Source: Betaproteobacteria bacterium
GTDB lineage: Bacteria > Pseudomonadota > Gammaproteobacteria > Burkholderiales > SG8-39
Assembly: GCA_019237595.1 (NCBI GenBank)
Contig: JAFAGU010000369.1
Coordinates: 1 to 7,444, forward strand
Length of the DNA stretch: 7,444 bases
Reading direction: 5' to 3'
Part shown: positions 1-4,100 of the stretch, in pieces
How the letters are laid out: every line of letters starts with the position of its first letter
Position numbering within the stretch: the first letter of the stretch is position 1
The notes under the pieces: generated by a model
What the model was told of the DNA's origin: nothing
What the model saw: only the letters and a program-made list of their open reading frames with translations
The model's database searches: none
Position numbers and translations under genes: made by a program

Positions 1-417
1 GGAAGGCGTTCGGCGCTCGTGACGCTAACTTACCTGGGCGCCGTGCGCGTGCTGCCGAACTACAACACCATGGGGCTCGCGAAGGCGAGCCTGGAAGCCG
101 CGGTGCGCTATCTCGCCGCCAGCCTCGGGCCTCGAGGCATCCGGGTGAACGGCGTCTCCGCAGGGCCGATCAAGACGCTCGCCGCCGCCGGCATCGGCGG
201 CTTCGGCAGGATCCTCAAATACGTGGAGCAGAACGCGCCCCTGCGGCGCAATGTGACCACGGAGGAGGTCGGCAACGCGACCGCGTTCCTCCTGTCCGAG
301 CTCGCGAGCGCCATCACGGGAGAGATCCTGTACGTCGATGCCGGGTTCTCGCACGTCGTGGCGAGCCCCGAGGCGATCGCGGGCGCTACTGCTTCCGCTC
401 CAGGTTCTCCTTCCTGA
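1..417 (+). CDS. fabI: Enoyl-ACP reductase FabI (NADH), C-terminal half, 5' partial
   Basis: FabI catalyses the last reduction of each fatty-acid elongation cycle in the cytosol, reducing trans-2-enoyl-ACP with NADH. Reading in frame 1 from the window edge gives 138 residues. The FabI signature Y-x9-Y-x6-K is present at visible residues Y11, Y21 and K28, in the segments TYLGA, PNYN and MGLAK, matching E. coli Y146, Y156 and K163. It is followed by RVNGVSAGPIKTLAA and the family's terminal GEILYVDAGFS. A GTG at 19 is internal, not the start; the gene begins upstream of the window. The tail after DAGFS is 21 residues, about twice that of E. coli FabI as I recall it, and ends in a low-complexity Ala/Ser/Pro/Gly stretch that reads 32 bp into the 3' end of the convergent ppiD. 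Family assignment is firm; the N-terminal NAD-binding half cannot be judged. Confidence 0.95.
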   Translation, partial: GRRSALVTLTYLGAVRVLPNYNTMGLAKASLEAAVRYLAASLGPRGIRVNGVSAGPIKTLAAAGIGGFGRILKYVEQNAPLRRNVTTEEVGNATAFLLSELASAITGEILYVDAGFSHVVASPEAIAGATASAPGSPS

Positions 418-2248
418 CCTCGATGTCGGCCTGCGAGCGCAGGCTGGCGAGGTAGGCCTGGAACTGCGACGATCCGTAGAGCTGCGCCGTGCGCGGCTCG
501 TTGTCGGCCGATTGCTTGGGATCCGGATCGATGACCCTCGAGATGCGCAGCAGCGCATAGCCCTTCTCGGGCACGAGCAGGCCGGTGTAAGCCGGCAGCT
601 TGGACACGTCGGCGGCGACGACCTTCTGCAGCACCTCCGGCGGCAAGCCCTGCGGGTCTCGCCTTGAAACCGTCTTGGGCGCGTTCCATTTCACCGCCGC
701 GTCGCTTCCCTTCTTGAGCTGCTCGAGCTTCGCCTCGCCGTCCTTGCGGGCGAGCTCCACCGCCTCGCGGCGGCGAAGCTTGTCGAGGATCTCGGCCTTG
801 GCCTCCTCGAACGAGCGCTGCGCTTCGGGCTGGTATTCCGCGACGCGCGCCGCAACGAGCGTCCCCGGAGCGACTTCGATCGCATCGGTGTTGCGCTTGT
901 TCTTGATGCTGTCCGGCGAGAAGAGCGCCGCGAGCAGCTTCGGGTTGTCGAGCGGGCCGAGCTCCTGCGCGGCGCTCTTGGCGATCCACGGCGTGGTGCG
1001 GATCTGCAGCTTGAAGCGCTCGGCGGCGGGCTTGAGGCTGTCGGGCTGCTCGTAGACGAGGTTGCCGAAGGCCTCGGCGGACTCGGCAAACTTGCGCTGG
1101 CCTTTCTGGCGCGCGAGCTCCGCCGTGAGCTCCGGGCGAACCTCCTCGAAGGAGCGCGTCTTCGCTCCCTGGATGCCGGTGAGCTTGATGATGTGGAAGC
1201 CGAACTCGCTCTGCACCGGGCCGGCGAGCTCGCCCTCCTTCTTCATGCCGAAGACGGCTTCCTCGAAGGGCTTCACCATCATGCCGGGACCGAACCAGCC
1301 TAGGTCGCCGCCCTTCGCCGCCGAGCCGGTGTCCTGCGAATACTTCTTCGCCAGCTCCGCGAAGCGGCCGGGCGAAGCCTTCAGCTCGGCGAGCACTTCG
1401 TCCGCCTCCTCCTTCGTCTTCACGAGGATGTGGCTCGCGCGGCGCTGCTCGTCGACCTTGAGCTGCGCGGCGCGTGCTTCATAGGCTTGCTTCACCTCCG
1501 CTTCCGTCGGCGGGTCGAGGCGCGCAAGCGCATCCGCCGAGAGCAGGACGTACTCGGCGCGGACCCGCTCGGGCGTGCGGAATTCCGCCTGGTTCGAGTC
1601 GTAGTACGCCTTCGCCTTGGCGTCATCGATCGTGGCCTTGGCGAGAAACTGCTCCGCCGGGACGACCGCCTCCGAAACCTCGCGCTTCTGCGCCTCGAGG
1701 GCGGCGAGGCGCTCCGATACCGTGCGCGAGGCCATCGCCGTCCCGCCGACCGCTCCCGCGAGCTGCTGCAGCGTGAGGTCCGTGCGCAGCTTGCTCTCGA
1801 ACTGGGCGGGCGACATGGGGGGGTTCTGGCTCCTCAGCGCAAGCTCGTACTGCCCCTTGTCGAACTGGCCGCCGGTCTGGAAGGCGGGGATCGAGTGGAT
1901 CGTGTCGACGAGCATCTCGTCGGTCACCACGAGGTTCGCCTTGATCGCCGCCGAGGCGACCAGCCGCTGGTTGATCATGCCCTCGAGCAGCGTGCGGCGC
2001 GACTCCGGCGTGTCCAGGATCGAGGGATCGTAGCTGCGGCCGAACATGCGGCGCAGCTGGTCCTGCTGGCGCTGGACCTCCTGGTCGAACTCGCGCTGGG
2101 AGATGCGCAGCCCGTTCACTTCCGCGACGGTGTCGGCGCCGCCGTGGAAGCGCGTGTAGGACTCGATCCCCCACGTGGCGAACGTGAGGCCGATGATAGC
2201 GAGGAAGATCTGGAGGATGCGCTTGTGGCGCTCGACGAAATCGAACAT
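386..2248 (-). CDS. ppiD: Periplasmic folding chaperone / peptidyl-prolyl isomerase PpiD
   Basis: This 620-residue protein matches the PpiD family in length (E. coli about 623) and layout. Residues 1-10 are a short cytoplasmic stretch (MFDFVERHKR). Residues 11-29 form one membrane anchor. Residues 36-200 are a SurA-N-like chaperone domain (AEVNGLRISQREFDQ, then LLEGMINQRLV). Residues 269-358 are a parvulin (PPIC) domain, and 359-620 are a second chaperone lobe. PpiD sits at the periplasmic face of the SecYEG translocon and helps newly exported proteins fold. The parvulin domain keeps canonical features: H273 in ASHILVK, GGDLGWFGPG at 313-322, M323-M324 with F328, and H352 in FGFHIIKL. In E. 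coli PpiD several of these are lost and the domain is reported inactive, so this one may be active (inference). The ATG at 2248 is chosen because the anchor follows directly; the ribosome-binding site is weak. It is divergent from the aroQ-like gene, and its stop lies inside fabI. Confidence 0.95.
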   Translation of the reverse strand: MFDFVERHKRILQIFLAIIGLTFATWGIESYTRFHGGADTVAEVNGLRISQREFDQEVQRQQDQLRRMFGRSYDPSILDTPESRRTLLEGMINQRLVASAAIKANLVVTDEMLVDTIHSIPAFQTGGQFDKGQYELALRSQNPPMSPAQFESKLRTDLTLQQLAGAVGGTAMASRTVSERLAALEAQKREVSEAVVPAEQFLAKATIDDAKAKAYYDSNQAEFRTPERVRAEYVLLSADALARLDPPTEAEVKQAYEARAAQLKVDEQRRASHILVKTKEEADEVLAELKASPGRFAELAKKYSQDTGSAAKGGDLGWFGPGMMVKPFEEAVFGMKKEGELAGPVQSEFGFHIIKLTGIQGAKTRSFEEVRPELTAELARQKGQRKFAESAEAFGNLVYEQPDSLKPAAERFKLQIRTTPWIAKSAAQELGPLDNPKLLAALFSPDSIKNKRNTDAIEVAPGTLVAARVAEYQPEAQRSFEEAKAEILDKLRRREAVELARKDGEAKLEQLKKGSDAAVKWNAPKTVSRRDPQGLPPEVLQKVVAADVSKLPAYTGLLVPEKGYALLRISRVIDPDPKQSADNEPRTAQLYGSSQFQAYLASLRSQADIEVRKENLERKQ

Positions 2249-2275
2249 GGGAATCCGGCAGGACGAACGGGTTGC

Positions 2276-2304
2276 ATTCTAGCGCATCGCCACGCGGGAT
2301 CGCG
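2276..2304 (-). promoter_or_regulatory. Candidate ppiD promoter
   Basis: On the minus strand a TAGAAT hexamer (plus-strand 2276-2281) differs from the sigma-70 -10 consensus at one position and lies 27 bases before the ppiD ATG. The hexamer 17 bases upstream (2299-2304, CGCGAT) is a poor -35, so activation by another factor is possible. The element sits in the left arm of the 2271-2344 dyad. Called by eye. Confidence 0.35.
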
Positions 2305-2333
2305 TTGCCTGAAGGATGCGTGGCTGCTAGATT
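2305..2333 (+). promoter_or_regulatory. Candidate promoter of the aroQ-like/EthD-like unit
   Basis: TTGCCT (2305-2310) and TAGATT (2328-2333) each match the sigma-70 consensus at four of six positions, with the ideal 17-base spacer. Transcription would start near 2340 and give a leader of roughly 50 bases before the ATG at 2389. Called by eye. Confidence 0.4.
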
Positions 2334-2388
2334 TCCCGTGCAACGTGGAAGGAGGAGATCAACGAAGACTCGACCTGCAAGGCCCGAC

Positions 2389-2826
2389 ATGGCGAAGCCG
2401 ATCTACGTCCTCAACGGGCCGAACCTCGACCGCCTCGGCACGCGCGAGCCGAAGATCTACGGGCGCACGACGCTCGCGCAGGTCGAGGCGCTGTGCCGCA
2501 AGGCGGCCGGCAAGCGGAAGATCGAGTTCCGCCAGACCAACGCCGAGCACGAGATGGTCGGCTGGATCCACGAGGCGATCGACCGCGCCTCGGGCATCGT
2601 CATCAACCCCGCCGGCTTCACCTTCCACTCCGTCCCGGTCCTCGACGCGCTGCGCATGTTCGAGGGGCCGATCATGGAGGTCCATATCAGCAACCTAGCC
2701 CGGCGCGACGAGGCGCATCGTCACGCCATCATGTCCGGTGCGGTCACCGGCACGGTGATGGGCTTCGGCGCCGAGGGCTATCGCATCGCGGTCGAGGCCA
2801 TCCTCGAGCGGCTGAAGAAGACCTGA
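2389..2826 (+). CDS. aroQ: Type II 3-dehydroquinate dehydratase homolog with variant pocket
   Basis: Type II dehydroquinases are small cytosolic enzymes, usually dodecameric, that dehydrate 3-dehydroquinate to 3-dehydroshikimate in shikimate synthesis or quinate breakdown. This 145-residue protein has family length and landmarks: VLNGPN with N12, LGTREP with R19, IYG with catalytic Y24, INPAG with N73, D86, and EVHISN with E97 and H99, all alignable to the M. tuberculosis enzyme. Two pocket residues differ. The His of the usual NPGAYTH motif (H81) is F79, with a His one place later (H80). The Arg equivalent to R112 is H110, with R111 next to it. R108 is kept as R106. The ATG at 2389 follows AAGG (2379-2382) at 6-base spacing and opens directly into the first beta strand; the in-frame extension upstream to 2272 looks non-coding. 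The stop overlaps the next start (TGATG). It could be an ordinary variant subgroup of AroQ or an enzyme acting on a related substrate. Confidence 0.85.
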   Translation: MAKPIYVLNGPNLDRLGTREPKIYGRTTLAQVEALCRKAAGKRKIEFRQTNAEHEMVGWIHEAIDRASGIVINPAGFTFHSVPVLDALRMFEGPIMEVHISNLARRDEAHRHAIMSGAVTGTVMGFGAEGYRIAVEAILERLKKT

Positions 2827-3443
2827 TGCTGGGGCGCGCGGCGGTCGCGATGTGGTGGGACGCCGCGCCGCGCATGCGGGCCGAGATCGAGGACTGGCAT
2901 ACGCACGAGCACATGCCCGAGCGCCTCGGCATACCCGGCTTCCTGAGGGGAAGCCGCTGGAGCGCCGTCTCTGGCAAGCCCTCTTTCTTCGTTTTGTACG
3001 AGACGAAAACCCTGAAGACAACGACGACAGGCGCGTACCTGCATCGGCTCAATCATCCGACGCCATGGTCGAGGAAGATGATGCCGCAGCATCTCAATAT
3101 GGTGCGAAGCCTTTGCCGCGTGCGTGCGAGCGCCGGTCACGGCCTCGGCCGGGCCATCGCCACGATCCGCTTTTCTTCCCGTCGCAAGCTCCCGTCGCTG
3201 CGCAAGCTCGCTGCGCGCAAAGGCCTCGCGGCCGCCCATCTTCTCGAGTCCCTGCCGCCGTCCGGCATCCCGCATACGGTGGAGCGCGGCCTGCGAAGCG
3301 GAGACCGGGCAGCCGAGCGAATCCTGCTCGTCTGCGGATACGACGAGAAGTCCGTCACCGCCGCCGCGAGGGCGCTGCGCCTAGGGAAAACCGATGTCTA
3401 TCGGCTCGCCTTCGCTCTCACGCCGGCCGATCTCCACCGATGA
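2826..3443 (+). CDS. Uncharacterised EthD-like dimeric alpha/beta-barrel protein
   Basis: This is a 205-residue protein without signal peptide or membrane segment, probably cytosolic. Its ATG shares one base with the stop of the aroQ-like gene (TGATG), which implies translational coupling and a shared task. Residues 1-100 resemble EthD/DUF-type ferredoxin-like proteins: strand AVAMWWD (6-12), then DWHTHEHMPERL (23-34), IPGFLRGSRW (36-45), FFVLYET (54-60), a YLHRLNHPTPW segment (71-81) and a closing strand. Residues 108-197 look like a second ferredoxin-like half, from AIATIRFS to VYRLAFAL. Such repeats build a beta barrel whose cleft often binds small aromatic or acidic ligands. The H25-x-H27-x-H29 cluster followed by MPER is the most conspicuous candidate active or binding site. 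I recall similar unnamed proteins in proteobacteria but cannot assign a reaction. Fold assignment is from pattern only. Confidence 0.8.
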   Translation: MLGRAAVAMWWDAAPRMRAEIEDWHTHEHMPERLGIPGFLRGSRWSAVSGKPSFFVLYETKTLKTTTTGAYLHRLNHPTPWSRKMMPQHLNMVRSLCRVRASAGHGLGRAIATIRFSSRRKLPSLRKLAARKGLAAAHLLESLPPSGIPHTVERGLRSGDRAAERILLVCGYDEKSVTAAARALRLGKTDVYRLAFALTPADLHR

Positions 3444-3459
3444 TCGACCTCCGCGCACT

Positions 3460-3969
3460 TCAGGGCGACTTGCCCGAAGTCGCCTTGATCGCGCCCGAGG
3501 ACTCGTAGCCCGCGACCGCCTTCTTGAGCTGCGTGTACTCGCTGCACGGCAGGAAGCACAGGTTGTCGAGCGTGGCGAGATGCTCCTTCGCCTTCTCCAG
3601 ATTGCCCACCATGAGGTACGCCTCGCCTAGGTACTCGTGCGCGCCGCGATGGCGAGGGTCGATCCTCAACGCCTCGTTGTAGTGCTTGAAGACGAGGCTC
3701 ATGTCGGGATTCGGCCCCTTGCGGATCGAATACGCGTAGAGGTTGTGGTAGTCGGCCTTGCCGGGATTGCTCGCGAGCGCATCGCGCAGCATCGCCTGAG
3801 CGCCCGCCCAGTTGCCCTTGTCCATCTCGGCATTCGCCTTCTCGACCACGGGATCGACGTACGGCTTCGGCGGCTCGCTTCCACCCCCTCCTCCGCCCGC
3901 CGCACCTGCCGCAAGCGGCAAGCACGAAAGCAACGCGAAAGCTGCAGGCAATAAAACGCTCGTCTTCAT
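3460..3969 (-). CDS. Exported tetratricopeptide-repeat protein
   Basis: This 169-residue protein has a Sec-type N-terminus: one Lys, then a hydrophobic core (residues 5-20), with probable cleavage near LPLAAGA. L13-S14-C15 could instead be a weak lipobox, giving a lipoprotein. A six-glycine linker (25-30) follows. TPR-like helix pairs cover about 42-72 (NAEMDKGNWAGAQAMLRDAL), a degenerate middle repeat 73-105, and 107-136 (AHEYLGEAYLMVGNLEKAKEHL). The C-terminal CFLPCSEY (138-145) carries a C-x3-C pair that could form a disulfide in the periplasm. TPR domains bind partner proteins; no partner is evident here. The ATG at 3969 is preferred over one 26 codons upstream because it directly precedes the signal peptide and has AAGGAGG (3975-3981) five bases away. 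It is divergent from mgtA and convergent with the EthD-like gene. Exact role unknown. Confidence 0.85.
   Translation of the reverse strand: MKTSVLLPAAFALLSCLPLAAGAAGGGGGGSEPPKPYVDPVVEKANAEMDKGNWAGAQAMLRDALASNPGKADYHNLYAYSIRKGPNPDMSLVFKHYNEALRIDPRHRGAHEYLGEAYLMVGNLEKAKEHLATLDNLCFLPCSEYTQLKKAVAGYESSGAIKATSGKSP
3461..3487 (+). terminator. Hairpin at the convergent junction of the EthD-like and TPR genes
   Basis: CAGGGCGACTT (3461-3471) pairs with AAGTCGCCTTG (3477-3487) around the 5-base loop GCCCG: ten Watson-Crick pairs and one G-U. It starts 18 bases after the EthD-like stop and contains part of the TPR stop codon. The wobble pair becomes a C-A mismatch in the opposite transcript, so the plus-strand RNA forms the better stem. 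No U-tract follows, so classical intrinsic termination is doubtful; 3'-end protection or Rho-assisted termination would also fit. Confidence 0.5.
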
Positions 3970-3974
3970 GGGAG

Positions 3975-3981
3975 CCTCCTT
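3975..3981 (-). promoter_or_regulatory. Strong ribosome-binding site that fixes the TPR gene start
   Basis: AAGGAGG on the minus strand lies five bases before the ATG at 3969. It decides against the longer open frame from 4047, whose extra 26 residues are Arg-rich and would bury the signal peptide. Confidence 0.8.
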
Positions 3982-4045
3982 CGTGAACTCGCGGAGGGCG
4001 AACACGAACAGGCGCCGGGGAATTCCGCAGCTTTGTCGATCGTCC

Positions 4046-4070
4046 ATCTATACGGGATTTTTTCTTGACG
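4046..4070. promoter_or_regulatory. AT-rich divergent promoter region between the TPR gene and mgtA
   Basis: This is the only AT-rich patch in the 131-bp gap (3970-4100). On the minus strand TATAGAT (4046-4052) is a plausible -10 for the TPR gene, preceded by an A-rich tract (plus-strand T6 at 4058-4063). On the plus strand TTGACG (4065-4070) resembles a -35 for mgtA, but no good -10 lies at the right distance. I see no PhoP-box pair, Mg2+-sensing leader or leader peptide. Position and AT content are seen; promoter activity is inferred. Confidence 0.3.
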
Positions 4071-4100
4071 CTGCTCTGCAACAGGACTAAGGGTTGGTCC

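Larger units (their letters stand above)
2271..2344. repeat. Nested interrupted dyad in the ppiD/aroQ-like divergent promoter region
   Basis: Three arms pair in order across one centre. GTTGCA (2271-2276) pairs with TGCAAC (2339-2344), CTAGC (2279-2283) with GCTAG (2326-2330), and GCCACGC (2289-2295) with GCGTGGC (2318-2324). That is 18 complementary positions in 74 bp. The two candidate -10 hexamers, one per strand, lie at near-mirror positions in it. A transcript from either promoter would begin outside or at the edge of the dyad, so it would act as DNA (operator or symmetric promoter pair) rather than as an RNA hairpin. The arms are read directly; function is inferred. Confidence 0.55.

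Noticed and set aside
108..989. 293-codon minus-strand frame over fabI and the ppiD 3' end
   Set aside because: Its product is Ala/Arg/Gly-rich without recognisable domains, and both overlapped strands carry well-supported genes.
1430..2698. 422-codon plus-strand frame across ppiD and the aroQ-like gene
   Set aside because: It is antisense to ppiD and then out of frame with aroQ, very Arg-rich, and crosses the intergenic promoter region. It is a GC-driven shadow.
3970..4047. 26-residue N-terminal extension of the TPR protein
   Set aside because: It would place a signal peptide internally, and a strong ribosome site sits directly before the ATG at 3969.
4065..4100. TTG start giving MgtA 12 more residues
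   Set aside because: The ATG at 4101 has a ribosome site at good spacing; the extension is not family-like and the TTG lies in the probable promoter patch.
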